NCBI GenBank assembly: GCA_014843695.1
Contig: CM026398.1
Span: 14,625,896-14,689,895 of the forward strand
DNA: 64,000 bases
From: Archivesica marissinica
Taxonomy: Eukaryota > Mollusca > Bivalvia > Venerida > Vesicomyidae
Direction: 5' to 3'
Shown: positions 9,828 to 22,490 of the stretch, piece after piece
How positions within the stretch are numbered: position 1 is the stretch's first letter
Layout of the letters: the number at the start of each line of letters is the position of its first letter
Notes under the pieces: generated by a model
What the model saw: the letters and a program-made list of their open reading frames with translations, nothing else
Told to the model about the DNA's origin: nothing
Database searches by the model: none
Position numbers and translations under genes: made by a program

Positions 9828-12800
9828 AATGTCCCGTGCACTGTATGCCGGTGTCTCGTGCACTGTATGCCGGTGTCCCGTGCACTGTATAACGGTGTCC
9901 CGTGCATTGTATGCTGGTGTCCCGTGCATTGTATAACAGTGCCCCGTGTACTGTATACCGGTGTCCCGTGCACTGTGTACCGATGTCCCGTGCACTATGT
10001 ACCGGTGTCCTGTGCATTGTATAAGAGTGCCCCGTGTACTGTATACCGGTGTCCCGTGCATTGTATACCGATGTCCCGTGCATTGTATAAGAGTGCCCCG
10101 TGTACTGTATACCGGTGTCCCGTGTACTGTATACCGATGTCCCGTGCACTGTATACCGATGTCCCGTGCACTGTATACCGATGTCCCGTGTACTGTATAC
10201 CGATGTCCCGTGCACTGAATACCGATGTCCCGTGCATTGTATACCGATGTCCCGTGCACTGAATACCGATGTCCCGTGCATTGTATACCGATGTCCCGTG
10301 CACTGTATACCGATGTCCCGTGTACTGTATACCGATGTCCCGTGCACTGTATACCGATGTCCCGTGCACTGTATACCGGTGTCCCGTGTACCGATGTCCC
10401 GTGTACTGTATACCGGTGTCCCGTGTACTGTATACCGATGTCCCGTGTACTGTATACCGGTGTCCCGTGTACTGTATACCGGTGTCCCGTGTACTGTATA
10501 CCGATGTCCCGTGTACTGTATACCGATGTCCCGTGTACTGTATACCGATGTCCCGTGTACTGTATACCGATGTCCCGTGCACTGTATACCGATGTCCCGT
10601 GCACTGTATACCGGTGTCCCGTGAACTGTATACCGGTGTCCCGTGTACTGTATACCGATGTCCCGTGCACTGTATACCGATGTCCCGTGTACTGTATACC
10701 GATGTCCCGTGCACTGTATACCGATGTCCCGTGTACTGTATACCGATGTCCCGTGTACTGTATACCGATGTCCCGTGTACTGTATACCGATGTCCCGTGT
10801 CCCGTGTACTGTATACCGGTGTCCCGTGTACTGTATACCGATGTCCCGTGTACTGTATACCGATGTCCCGTGTACTGTATACCGATGTCCCGTGCACTGT
10901 ATACCGGTGTCCCGTGCACTGTATACCGGTGTCCCGTGCCCCACTACCGATGTCCCGTGTACTGTATACCGATGTCCCGTGTACTGTATACCGATGTCCC
11001 GTGTACTGTATACCGATGTCCCGTGTACTGTATACCGATGTCCCGTGTACTGTATACCAATGTCCCGTGTACTGTATACCGATGTCCCGTGCACTGTATA
11101 CCGATGTCCCGTGCACTGTGTACCGGTGTCCCGTGTACTGTATACCGATGTCCCGTGTACTGTATACCGATGTCCCGTGCACTGTATACCGATGTCCCGT
11201 GTACTGTATACCGATGTCCCGTTACTGTATACCGATGTCCCGTGTACTGTATACCGATGTCCCGTGTACTGTATACCGATGTCCCGTACACTGTATACCG
11301 ATGTCCCGTGTACTGTATACCGGTGTCCCGTGCACTGTATACCGGTGTCCCGTGCACTGTATCCCGGTGTCCCGTGCTCTGTATACCGTGTCCCGTGTAC
11401 TGTATACCGATGTCCCGTGCACTGTGTACCGGTGTCTCGTGTACTGTATACCGGTGTCCCGTGTACTGTATACCGGTGTCCCGTGTACTGTATACCTGTA
11501 TCGTGTACTGTATACCGGTGTCCCGTGTACTGTATACCGGTGTCCGTGTCCCGTGTCCCGTGTAATGTATACCGATGTCCCGTGCACTGTGTACCGATGT
11601 CCCGTGTCCCGTGCACTGTATACCGGTGTCCCGTGTATACCGATGTCCCGTGTACTGTATACCGATGTCCCGTGCACTGTATACCGATGTCCCGTGCACT
11701 GTATACCGGTGTCCCGTGTACTGTATACCGATGTCCCGTGCACTGTGTACCGATGTCCCGTGCACTGTATACCGGTGTCCCGTGTACTGTATACCGGTGT
11801 CCCGTGTACTGTATACCGATGTCCCGTGCACTGTATGTCAGTGTACCGTGTAATGTATGTCAGTGTACCGTGTACTGTATGTCAGTGTACCGTGTACTAT
11901 ATGTCAGTGTCCCGTGTACTATATGTCAGTGTACCGTATACTGTATGTCAGTGTACCGTGTACTGTATGTCAGTGTACCGTGTAATGTATGTCAGTGTAC
12001 CGTGTACTGTATGTCAGTGTACCGTGTACTATATGTCAGTGTACCGTATACTATATGTCAGTGTCCCGTGTACTATATGTCAGTGTCCCGTGTACTATAT
12101 GTCAGTGTACCGTGTACTATATGTCAGTGTCCCGTGTACTATATGTCAGTGTACCGTGTACTATATGTCAGTGTACCGTGTACTATATGTCAGTGTACCG
12201 TGTACTTTATGTCAGTGTACCGTGTACTATATGTCAGTGTACCGTGTACTGTATGTCAGTGTACCGTGTACTATATGTCAGTGTCCCGTGTACTGTATGT
12301 CAGTGTCCCGTGTACAGTATGTCAGTGTACCGTGTACTGTATGTCAGTGTACCGTGTACTATATGTCAGTGTACCGTGTACTGTATGTCAGTGTCCCGTG
12401 TACTGTATGTCAGTGTCCCGTGTATTGTATGTCAGTGTCCCATGTACTGTATGCCAGTGTCCCGTGTACTGTATGTCCGTGTCCCGTGTACTATATGTCA
12501 GTGTCCCGTGTACTATATGTCAGTGTACCGTGTACTATATGTCAGTGTACCGTGTACTATATGTCAGTGTCCCGTGTACTATATGTCAGTGTCCCGTGTA
12601 CTATATGTCAGTGTACCGTGTACTATATGTCAGTGTACCGTGTACTATATGTCAGTGTCCCGTGTACTGTATGTCAGTGTCCCGTGTACTATATGTCAGT
12701 GTACCTTGTAATATATGCCAGTGTACCGTGTACTATATGTCAGTGTACCTTGTACTATATGTCAGTGTCCCGTGTACTATATGTCAGTGTACATTGTACA

Positions 12801-13235
12801 ATATGCCAGTGTCCCGTGTACTATATGTCAGTGTACTGTGTACTATATGTCAGTGTCCCATGTACTGTATGCCAGTGTCCCGTATACTATATGCCAGTGT
12901 CCCGTGTACTATATGTCAGTGTATCGTGTACTATATGTCAGTGTACCGTGTACTAAATGTCAGTGTACCGTGTACTATATGTCAGTGTACCGTGTACTAT
13001 ATGTCAGTGTACCGTGTACTATATGTCAGTGTCCCGTGTACTATATGTCAGTGTACCGTGTACTATATGTCAGTGTACTGTATGTCAGTGTCCCGTGCAC
13101 TATATGTCAGTGTCCCGTGCACTATATGCAAGTGTCCTGTATATCGGTGTCCCGTGCACTGCATGAGAGTGTCCCGTGTATTATATGCGAGTGCCCCGTG
13201 CACTGTATGTGAGTGTCCTGCGTACTGTCATCCTA
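9828..13235. repeat. 22-bp minisatellite, about 155 copies in two blocks
   Basis: From 9828 to about 11830 the unit is ccgtgcactgtataccgatg plus tc, with variants gcac/gtac and gatg/ggtg. From about 11831 the unit changes to a related form with ctatatgtcagtgtaccgtg. Because 22 is not a multiple of 3 and the units lack stops in several frames, open frames of up to 895 codons cross the array on both strands. Confidence 0.97.
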
Positions 13236-13440
13236 TAGCTACATATACCTATACATTCCAATAGTTCGATATTAACATCTTACCGGAACTTACTAATGCA
13301 CACAGTCTATCCTTCCAATTAGCCCCATTGTTGTCCGCCATTGATTTTACATCAATGCATATGACATTCGTTGATGTAAATATATTTGAAATGTATTTAC
13401 AGACTTGGCTTAATATGGCTCAACTCGTGCACACACTCAG

Positions 13441-14683
13441 AGAATAAGAGAGATAATAAGATCCCGCTACACATACATAAGAACACTCAGAGATAGTAAG
13501 ACCCCGCGACATATACATAAGAACAGTCAGAGATAGTAGGACCCCGCTACACATACATAAGAACCCTCAGAGATAGTAAGACCCCGCTACACATACATGA
13601 GAACAGTCAGAGATAGTAGGACCCCGCTACACATACATGAAAACAGGCAGAGATAGTAGGACCCCGCTACACATACATAAGAACAGTCAGAGATAGTAAG
13701 TCCCCGCTACACAGACATAAGAACACTCAGAGATAGTAAGACCCCGCTACACATACATAAGAACACTCAGAGATAGTAAGACCCCGCTACACATACATAA
13801 GAACACTCAGAGATAGTAAGATCATGCTACACATACATAAGAACACTCAGAGATAGTAAGACCCCGCTACACATACATAAGAACACTCAGAGATAGTAAG
13901 ACCCCGCTACACATACATAAGAACACTCAGAGATAGTAAGACCCCGCTACACATACATAAGAACACTCAGAGATAGTAAGACCCCGCTACATATACATAA
14001 GAACACTCAGAGATAGTAAGACCCCGCTACACATACATAAGAACACTCAGAGATAGTAAGTCCCCGCTACACATACATGAGAACAGTCAGAGATAGTAAG
14101 ATCCCGCGACATATACATGAGAACACTCAGAGATAGTAAGACCCCGCGACATATACATAAGAACCCTCAGAGATAGTAGGACCCCGCGACATATACATAA
14201 GAACCCTCAGAGATAGTAAGACACCGCTACACATACATGAGAACAGTCAGAGATAGTAGGACCCCGCTACACATACATAAGAACACTCAGAGATAGTAAG
14301 ACCCCGCTACACATACATAAGAACACTCAGAGATAGTAAGACCCCGCTACATATACATGAGAACACTCAGAGATAGTAAGACCCCGCTACATATACATAA
14401 GAACGCTCAGAGATAGTAAGACCCCGCTACATATACATAAGGACACTCAGAGATAGTAAGATCCCGCTACATATACATAAGAACACTCAGAGATAGTAAG
14501 ACCCCGCTACATATACATGAGAACACTCAGAGATAGTAAGACCCCGCTACATATACATGAGAACACTCAGAGATAGTAAGACCCCGCTACATATACATAA
14601 GAACACTCAGAGATAGTAAGACCCCGCTACATATACATAAGGACACTCAGAGATAGTAAGATCCCGCTACATATACATAAGAA
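13441..14683. repeat. 40-bp minisatellite, about 31 copies
   Basis: The unit is agatagtaagaccccgctac followed by acatacataagaacactcag. Variants are scattered: aagac or aggac, acatac or atatac, ataag or atgag. The array ends where the last unit runs into gaaatatattgatgc. Confidence 0.97.
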
Positions 14684-15404
14684 ATATATTGATGCAGGGC
14701 ATCAAAGGTGCCTAGGTATTGGGGTTTTAAAATAGGTATTGGACACGAATCCCAAGCCACGTCAAGCGATACGGGTCGTGTTTGGACTCACCCCTGAACA
14801 CAGTACGCACCAACTATCAACAATCCTGCGTAGACCTATATATTATATAATTATCTTTCTGTTGTCATATCTTTTTTTGATCTGGTTTCGACACCGGGCG
14901 TTTTACTAGCAATGAGTGACATTTCTAATTTTCTATTACCTCCCTTGGCAGATAAGTATGCTTTATTCCTAAATGTGAATAGGTTGTTTTAGTTAGAATC
15001 CTTTGTTTTTACTGTTGTTCCCTAACCAGATGTTGCGGTATGATAACTGTGATTTTATCCAAATCGTGTTAATTAACTGATAACATTATTTTACAAATAA
15101 CTACCCATTGCATGTACTGTACGAGATCTGTCAAGATATAGTAATTTAATAATCATAAGAAGCGATAGTGGACTAAAATTGCTAGTATGTTGTGCAAAGG
15201 AAACAACGCTAAACAGTTAAAAACAGAGGAAACACTTAAGGACCTATCTACTTTAGGGAGTATTCAGGGGCAGTAACTGACCGATGATTGATTGCTAAAA
15301 CATATTTTATTTCCCAAAATTATGCAGTTTGCACAAGTCATATATGAAAATATAATATACATGATATGGATTACAAGTCTGGGATAATGTCAGCTGATCA
15401 AGAA
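14684..15404. other. Unassigned intergenic stretch
   Basis: No gene or repeat recognised. Confidence 0.4.
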
Positions 15405-15642
15405 ATGCCATAAAAAGTTTATACAAATTTATTTGAGCTCGATTGCGAAATAAGTTCTTACAACTTATATTAATCACTCTCGAGACCTCATTCCTGATGG
15501 AATACATTGAGGGAGAGAGAATGGGCAGTGTGGAATTTAAATGCCTTGCCTAATGGCACAGTCGTAACGGCTCCAGTGGGACTCGAACTCCGAGCCGTCC
15601 GCACATGAAGCGAACGCCGATACCACTGCGCTATCATGCCAT
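15405..15642 (-). mobile_element. SINE-B copy, near full length
   Basis: Reads on the minus strand from a tRNA-like head at about 15640 to the shared tail near 15417. A short direct repeat, atgccat, flanks it at 15405-15411 and 15636-15642. Confidence 0.85.
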
Positions 15643-15655
15643 CATACCAACTCAA

Positions 15656-15748
15656 AATAATAATGAATGTTTATTTAATAATAATGAATGTTTATTTAAT
15701 AATAATGAATGTTTATTTAATAATAATGAATGTTTATTTAATAATAAA
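15656..15748. repeat. 21-bp minisatellite, 4 copies
   Basis: The unit taatgaatgtttatttaata plus a is repeated four times and abuts the SINE-A copy that follows. The last unit supplies that copy's target site. Confidence 0.9.
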
Positions 15749-16027
15749 AAACAGACGGATATGTAGTCCATTGGTAACACGCTGGACTGGTAATCCAGGG
15801 ATCGCAGGTTCGATCCCCCGTCTGACCCTAATAAAAATAACATTCTTTCAGATGTGACGTTACACCGAAGTCTCGTGTCAGTGCTGTACACCGTGCACGT
15901 GGGTCTCTGTCTGTATCATTGCACTCTCCTCCAAAAATCTAAAATTACTAATCTCTTCAGGAGGCGTCGCTCATATGGGCAACCGGTAGCGACGATAAAT
16001 AAACGTAAAACACACATTAATAATAAA
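15738..16027 (+). mobile_element. SINE-A copy with 11-bp target duplication
   Basis: The body 15749-16016 lies between copies of ttaataataaa at 15738-15748 and 16017-16027. It lacks an internal block (the aaagaaccagaggagactctgg region), so it is a deletion variant of the family. Confidence 0.92.
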
Positions 16028-16654
16028 GAGTGTGTATTCATTACCAGTCTCTGCTTGTGGATGGTTGAATATCCATATTCCTAGAAAATGCAGTATTCAT
16101 GAAATCTTCACTGTATCACTGTATAATGTACATATTGCTTGCTCGCTGCATAATATCCACCCCTATGAAAGAGACAAACGTACTTCGAATTGGTAAATCA
16201 TTATTGCTAGTTTTAGCTTAATTAGCAGCAAATTTACAATAACAGTTACTAGGTAACCGATAATAGTAATTATTCTATCACATAACGTTACTGTTATTCA
16301 GTTTTATATATTGACACCAAAAAGGAAACAAACTGGGGGCAATTTTTGTATCAAATTATGCAAAATATTGGGTAAATTAGTGCAATGTGTGAAGGATTAT
16401 TTTCTTCACTCATGATAGTAAAATCCATAATTCTAAAATTTGTAACGAACAAGTAACGTTCAATATAAGTGTAGTTTTGTGGTGTCTGTATACATCCATC
16501 GCATATGTTCTTGTATGTTGACACGTGTAACACAACCTGGAAGGATTCTGATTGGTCGCGGCATGACAGCTTGCTTTACAAAGTTGGCATATAGTTTGTG
16601 TTCATGATTTATTTGTTTTCAAAATCAACTACTTAAATCAATAAAATGCTAAAT
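16028..16654. other. Unassigned intergenic stretch
   Basis: AT-rich, with no recognised feature. Confidence 0.4.
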
Positions 16655-17790
16655 ATGCGTTCCGTAATGCCACACCTCAACATCCTGTGGTGTGATCTTC
16701 GTTCCGTGATGCCTCGCTTCAACATCATGTGGTTTGATCTTCGTTCCGTGATGCCTCGCTTCAACATCCTGTGGTTTGATCTTCGTCCCGTAATGCCACA
16801 CTTCAACATCCTGTGGTTTGATCTTCGTCCCGTAATGCCACACTTCAACATCCTGTGGTGTGATCTTCGTTCCGTGATGCCTCGCTTCAACATCCTGTGG
16901 TTTGATCTTCGTTCCGTGATGCCACACTTCAACATCCTGTGGTTTGATCTTCGTTCCGTGATGCCACACTTCAACATCCTGTGGTTTGATCTTCGTCCCG
17001 TAATGCCACACTTCAACATCCTGTGGTTTGATCTTCGTTCCGTGATGCCACACTTCAACATCCTGTGGTTCGATCTTCGTTCCGTGATGCCACACTTCAA
17101 CATCCTGTGGTTTGATCTTCGTTCCGTGATGCCTCGCTTCAACATCCTGTGGTTTGATCTTCGTCCCGTAATGTCTCACGTCAACATCCTGTGGTTTGGT
17201 CTTCGTCCCGTAATGCCACACTTCAACATCCTGTGGTTTGATCTTCGTTCCGTGATGCCACACTTCAACATCCTGTGGTTTGATCTTCGTTCCGTGATGC
17301 CACACTTCAACATCCTGTGGTTTGATCTTCGTCCCGCAATGCCACACTTCAACATCCTGTGGTTTGATCTTCGTTCCGCGATGCCTCGTTTCAACATCCT
17401 GTGGTTTGATCTTCGTCCCGTAATGCCATACTTCAACATCCTGTGGTTTGATCTTCGTCCCGCAATGCCTCGTTTCAACATCCTGTGGTTTGATCTTCGT
17501 CCCGTAATGCCATACTTCAACATCCTGTGGTTTGATCTTCGTCCCGCAATGCCACACTTCAACATCATGTGGTTTGATCTTCGTTCCGTGATGCCTCACT
17601 TCAACATCCTGTGGTGTGCTCTTCGTCCTGTGATGCCACACTTCAACATCCTGTGGTTTGATCTTCGTTCCGTGATGCCACACTTCAACATCCTGTGATT
17701 TGATCTTCGTACCGTGATGCCACACTTCAACATCCTGTGATTTAACCTTCCTTCCCGAACGCCTCAAGTCTATGTTAAGTGATCTAGCCT
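16655..17790. repeat. 42-bp minisatellite, about 26 copies, open on both strands
   Basis: The unit reads cacacttcaacatcctgtgg, then tttgatcttcgttccgtgatgc. Since 42 is 14 codons, uninterrupted frames exist on the plus strand (16646-17698, 14-residue repeat like FNILWFDLRSVMPH) and on the minus strand (16649-17794, repeat like KIKPQDVEVWHHGT). Neither has a recognisable domain, signal peptide or splice context. I treat it as a repeat, with coding use unproven. Confidence 0.95.
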
Positions 17791-17934
17791 TCATTCCATG
17801 ATGTCTGCTTTCAAAGACGTGTCATTAAAACAGGGTTTGGCACACAGTCTTAAAGACTAAACGACTGATTTGTAAAGAAAACTGAAGATTGATCACGTCA
17901 AATCTATGAAAGCTGAATAATACATTGCATAAGT

Positions 17935-17935
17935 C

Positions 17936-17970
<35 letters not shown>
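17935..17970. repeat. (TAA)n microsatellite
   Basis: About 12 perfect trinucleotide copies. Confidence 0.98.
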
Positions 17971-17971
<1 letters not shown>

Positions 17972-18207
17972 GACTTTATTTTACGAGATAACTCATTTGA
18001 ACAATTAAGTCAATCTACCAGGAGGCCCTCAACACAGTTTCGTTCATGTCTTAACTGAATAATCTAAAAATGAAATTTGATCATGATATATTTTTTTACA
18101 GGACAGTATTGTGTTCATCTGCAAGACCAGTTGTAACACTTGATTCAGGGTGTGAACATATGATAATTCCAATATGCATGATAACTCTTAAATAGATCAT
18201 TGATCAA

Positions 18208-18462
18208 CACAAATTGTGGAAGTCATGATAGCACAGTGGATGCGCGTTCGCTTCAGGTGCGAAAGGTCCGGAGTTCGAGTCCCGCTGGAGACGTTACGGT
18301 TGTGCCCTTAGGCAAGGTATTTAAATTGCACATTGCCTCTTCTCTCTCCATCATGGCGATGGTTTCATCAGGAATGAGGTCTCGAGAGTGATTAATATAA
18401 GTTGAAAGAACTTGTTTCGCAAACGAGCTAAAATAAATGTGTATAAACTATAAATCACAAAT
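18208..18462 (+). mobile_element. SINE-B copy, full length
   Basis: The tRNA-like head (A-box-like tagcacagtggatgc, B box GAGTTCGAGTCCC) is followed by the B body and the shared tail ending gtataaact. The short repeat cacaaat flanks it at 18208-18214 and 18456-18462. Confidence 0.88.
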
Positions 18463-18487
18463 CACAAAATAATATTCCTTTTCAACA

Positions 18488-19021
18488 TTAAAGCGACACT
18501 GCATCAGTGAAAACGCAAATTTCTACAGAATGTAGTTTCCTATTATATCATAATTATATGGTATAATTTCCCCCCTAATATTTGCCTCAAAAACTGAGTA
18601 TTTCAACTAATAAACAAACGTCGTATACGCGGTTTGTTGACATAACAAAATAATATATATTGGGTCGATATCCATGCGTAATACAACTCGTGTATCCTGA
18701 ATAACACGATTTATGGTACAGATATACTACTATATCTCACATTTGTGGCTATGCATATTTTATTTGTAGACTAATTTAGTTAAATTATCCATAAACGACA
18801 GTATCTCGCGCTTAGTATTGACTCCGATGACAAACAAACGTCAATTCAGGTGCATGGATGACCGTTATATGAAATCCTACTTTCACTTTTGAAATGTTGT
18901 ATACACTGTTTATTGATTCAGTGTTAGAGTTCGAATGCATTCAGAAGAATTTGAAGTAGCAATGCATTTATACGTGACAAAATGCATTGTATTTGCTTTT
19001 TGCGATGTAATGTCACTTTAA
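18488..19021. mobile_element. TTAA-ended MITE, 534 bp
   Basis: Same family as 6482-6965, with ends ttaaagcgacactgcatc and gatgtaatgtcactttaa. It starts about 25 bp after the SINE-B copy. Confidence 0.87.
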
Positions 19022-19120
19022 GACAACACTACGAATTTCCGAGTGTAAAGGTCAAATTACAATCATATATGTCCTTGACACATGATATTTATTGTTAGCC
19101 TTTTTATTTATTAATTAAGT

Positions 19121-19346
19121 TTATTTAACATCGCTACCGGTTTCCCATTTGAGCAACGGCCAGTTTGGTTAGGAGACTTTCAAGCTATACGAAATGTTCA
19201 ACATTACCCGGTCAGCTAACAAAACGAGTTTTGTAAATGTTTACCTAACGGGCTCCAGCGGATTAACCAGTAGGTAGCCTACACAAACCTCCATAAGAAT
19301 CTGCATCATTTTTCATATAAAGAGGCTCGAACCCGTGACAATCAGT
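19121..19346 (-). mobile_element. Degenerate SINE mosaic (A tail plus D body)
   Basis: 19125-19165 resembles the end of SINE-A. 19240-19346 resembles the D core and B box read on the minus strand (ccagcggattaaccagta, gctcgaacccgtgaca). Both parts are diverged. Confidence 0.45.
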
Positions 19347-19360
19347 GGTGTTATTTAACG

Positions 19361-19567
19361 TGTGAGTGTGTTTTACGTTATTTATCGTCGCTACCGGTTG
19401 CCCATATGAGCGACGCCTTCTGAAGAGATTAGTCATTTTAGATATTTGGAGGATAGTTCAATGATACAGACAGAGACCCATTCCAGAGTCTCTGGGTTTT
19501 AAACGTGCACGGTGTACATCACCGACGCGAGATCTCGGGTTAAAGTCCCATCTGAAATACTGTTAAT
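19361..19567 (-). mobile_element. SINE-A copy, 5' truncated
   Basis: Tail and body are present from 19361 (ttttacgttatttatcgtcg) to the region next to the head (ctgttaat). The tRNA-like head is missing. Confidence 0.8.
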
Positions 19568-19989
19568 GGGTGTGTGAAGCACGCGTATTATGGGGCTGTA
19601 ATCACACAAACCGTTAATTGAGCCGTATTGAGTTTCTGATAATATCAATGTCGCTTTGCCAGAAAGCAAAAATGTGAAATATCGACAGACTAGAAGCCAG
19701 GTTAGCGTATTGCCTACGGCCATTATTCCTCTCCGATTAATCATAATATTATGGAAGCCCTGGAGGGACATTTAAAATTAAAACTTAATAATTCTATCTT
19801 AATATTTAAAATTTATATTTTCAAATTTAATGCTTAATATTTAAAAATTAAAACTTAACATTCAAAAGCATTGAAGAGACTCGTTGACATTGAAGCCACG
19901 AGGTAGTGGCAGTTCAAGGCGGCAAAGTAAGTAACATTAATATATTGTGTGTGTCTCTTTTTTAATCCTTAAGACGGTAACTTGGAAGC

Positions 19990-20670
19990 CAGCTATGTAT
20001 TCAGATGTTTATTGAGATGTGTATTGGCGAATACACAGCCAGGTGTTTATTCAGATGTTTATTCAGATGTTTATTCAGATGTTAATTCGCGGATACATAC
20101 CTAGATGGTTATTGAGATGGTTATTGGCGAATACACAGCCAGCTATGTATTCAGATGTTTATTGAGATGTGTATTGGCGAATACACAGCCAGGTGTTTAT
20201 TCAGATGTTTATTCAGATGTTATTTCGCGAATACATACCTAGATGTTTATTGAGATGTTTATTGGCGAATATACAGCCAGCTATGTATTCAGATGTTTAT
20301 TGAGATGTGTATTGGCGAATACACAGCCAGGTGTTTATTCAGATGTTAATTCGCGAATACATACCTAGATGGTTATTGAGATGTTTATTGGCGAATACAC
20401 AGCCAACTGTGTATTCAGATGTTTATTGAGATGTTAATTCGCGAATACATACCTAGATGTTTATTGAGATGTTAATTGGCGAATACACAGCCAGGTGTTT
20501 ATTCAAATGTTTATTCAGATGTTAATTCGCGAATACATACCTAGATGTTTATTGAGATGTTTATTGGCGAATACACAGCCAGCTATGTATTCAAATGTGT
20601 ATTGAGATGTTAATTGGCGAATACACAGCCAGGTGTTTATTCAGATGTTTATTCAAATGTGTATTTGCGT
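19990..20670. repeat. Compound tandem repeat inside the 3.1-kb element
   Basis: Modules such as gtttattgagatgtgtattg, gcgaatacacagccag and gtttattcagat alternate in variable order, without a single fixed period. Confidence 0.85.
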
Positions 20671-20679
20671 GAAATTCAC

Positions 20680-21640
20680 TCAACTTCAAATATTAAGGGA
20701 GATTTAAGGAAGAAAGATATTAATGTGGAATAAAGTGTGTTAGTATAAGTGATTAATGCCACACAGGACTGTGTAGTTTTAATTTCTTATCCGCCGGCCC
20801 TTCTGTCTGAAATTAATTTGTTCCGGTACATAACTAATGCTAAGATCATTATTATTCAAAGCTGTAACAATAAGTCATACCTTATTTGTGACCCAACTGG
20901 ATACAGTACCTACCTGAATCATACGTATTCACGTAGGTGTGGGTATCTGTTATAGAATAAGACCACAGTTTGACTAATTGCTTTCTGGGAGCTTGCACAG
21001 TATGGCAACCTAAGTTCGAATCTTTCATTTTTGTTAAATTATCATAGAGTGTCAGCTAATATAAAGCCATATGGGTAGTATACCATCCTCTTTTAATGTT
21101 TAATATTTTTTTGACTAGATACATATTAGTTTTTCCGACATTAACATGATTTAGGACAATATATACGTATGTCCGTCTGTACGTGAATGTTAATGTTAAT
21201 CATCAATTATATCCAAACGTTCGCACATTTCTCGTGTAATTCACTCAACTTCAAATATTAAGGAAGACTTAAGGGAGAACAATATTACAATGGGATAAAG
21301 TGAATCGAAACATGTGATTAGTGTCCTAAAGGACTGTTGGGTACTAATTCCGTATTCGACTGCCGTTCCTTCGGAATTAATGCGCCTGTACCATAAAAAT
21401 CACTAAAAATCGCTATTGTTACATACTAATATAACATCAGTTCAGATCTTATTTGTGACCCTATTTGATATAGCACCACCTGATGCATAGGTGTTCACGT
21501 TGGTATGTATCATATGTGACCAAATCCATGTTCATAGGTGGACACAAGGAGTTCAGGGAGCTCGCAGAGTATGGCAATCCATGTTCGCATGTTTCATTTT
21601 TACTACATTATGATATAATTTAAGATTATTTAAGGTCCGT
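20680..21640. repeat. Internal direct duplication, about 560 bp apart
   Basis: The block starting ttcactcaacttcaaatatt recurs at about 20681 and 21240. Each is followed by a similar order of motifs, including agctcgcagagtatggcaa-like segments. Diverged, and inside the 3.1-kb element. Confidence 0.65.
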
Positions 21641-21899
21641 GGGATACCTAAGCTACATGTTTAATACGTGTTCACGTATTAGCAGATGTTGGGCATAGAC
21701 TAAGACCACCACTGTGTTTCTATGTACACTCTTTAAGCGCAAGAAGCTCGCAGAGTATGCCAAAGTAAGTTCAACATTAGAAATACACAAGCTCGATCCT
21801 GGGTTGGGCTGCCATGCACGTCCCTGGGATCTCAATAGTGCACCTGTATACACGGGGGTGGTCTTGTTCTATAGATAACACCAATACATACATTATCAT

Positions 21900-22490
21900 T
21901 TGTCAAATATATAGGTATTGAACCCATATGAACTCTGAACCCTCGAAAACCACTCAAAACACTAAACAATCACAAGTTCGATCCTTGGTTGTGATACTTT
22001 GCAAGGTCCTTGGTCAACAGTAGTCAACCAATGACCCTCCAGATGGTCTTACTACATAGTCACTACTCATACCTACATAATTATGTATTACATTTATAGG
22101 TGATACACCCATGGGGACTTGAACCCCCTAAAATCCCATTGCCAAGAGTAATAACATGAAGGTTCGAACCAAGGTGACCATACTTTGCCTCCCCACTGAG
22201 ACCTCACTTATCCACCTGTGGCACACGGGATGGTCTAGTTCTGTAGGAACCATCTGTTCCTACGTAATGATATATCAATCTTATAGTTGGTACGCCCATA
22301 GGGGTTTGAACCTCCTGAATCCCCATAGTCTGTAGGTAGAAAATGAAGGTTCGAACCTAGGTGGCCATGCTTTGCCACCCACTGAGACCGGACGGTCAAG
22401 TTCTGTAGGAATTATTCATACATACCTAACCATGTATAACACTTAAAGGTGATATACCAATAGGGGCTTGAACCCTCGTAAAATAAGAAA
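21900..22490. repeat. Degenerate tandem units of about 170-186 bp
   Basis: Units begin near 21910, 22096, 22276 and 22447 with a motif like ggtgatacacccataggg followed by cttgaacccc. They occupy the right half of the 3.1-kb element. Confidence 0.65.

Noticed and set aside
10269..12956. 895-codon ORF on the plus strand, with similar long ORFs on both strands
   Set aside because: It is a direct translation of the 22-bp repeat; several frames on both strands are equally open and there is no start context, domain or splice evidence.
15751..15828. Functional tRNA gene
   Set aside because: A and B boxes are present, but the acceptor and anticodon stems are imperfect and the sequence continues as SINE-A with target duplications. 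All other tRNA-like heads in the window are also SINE parts.
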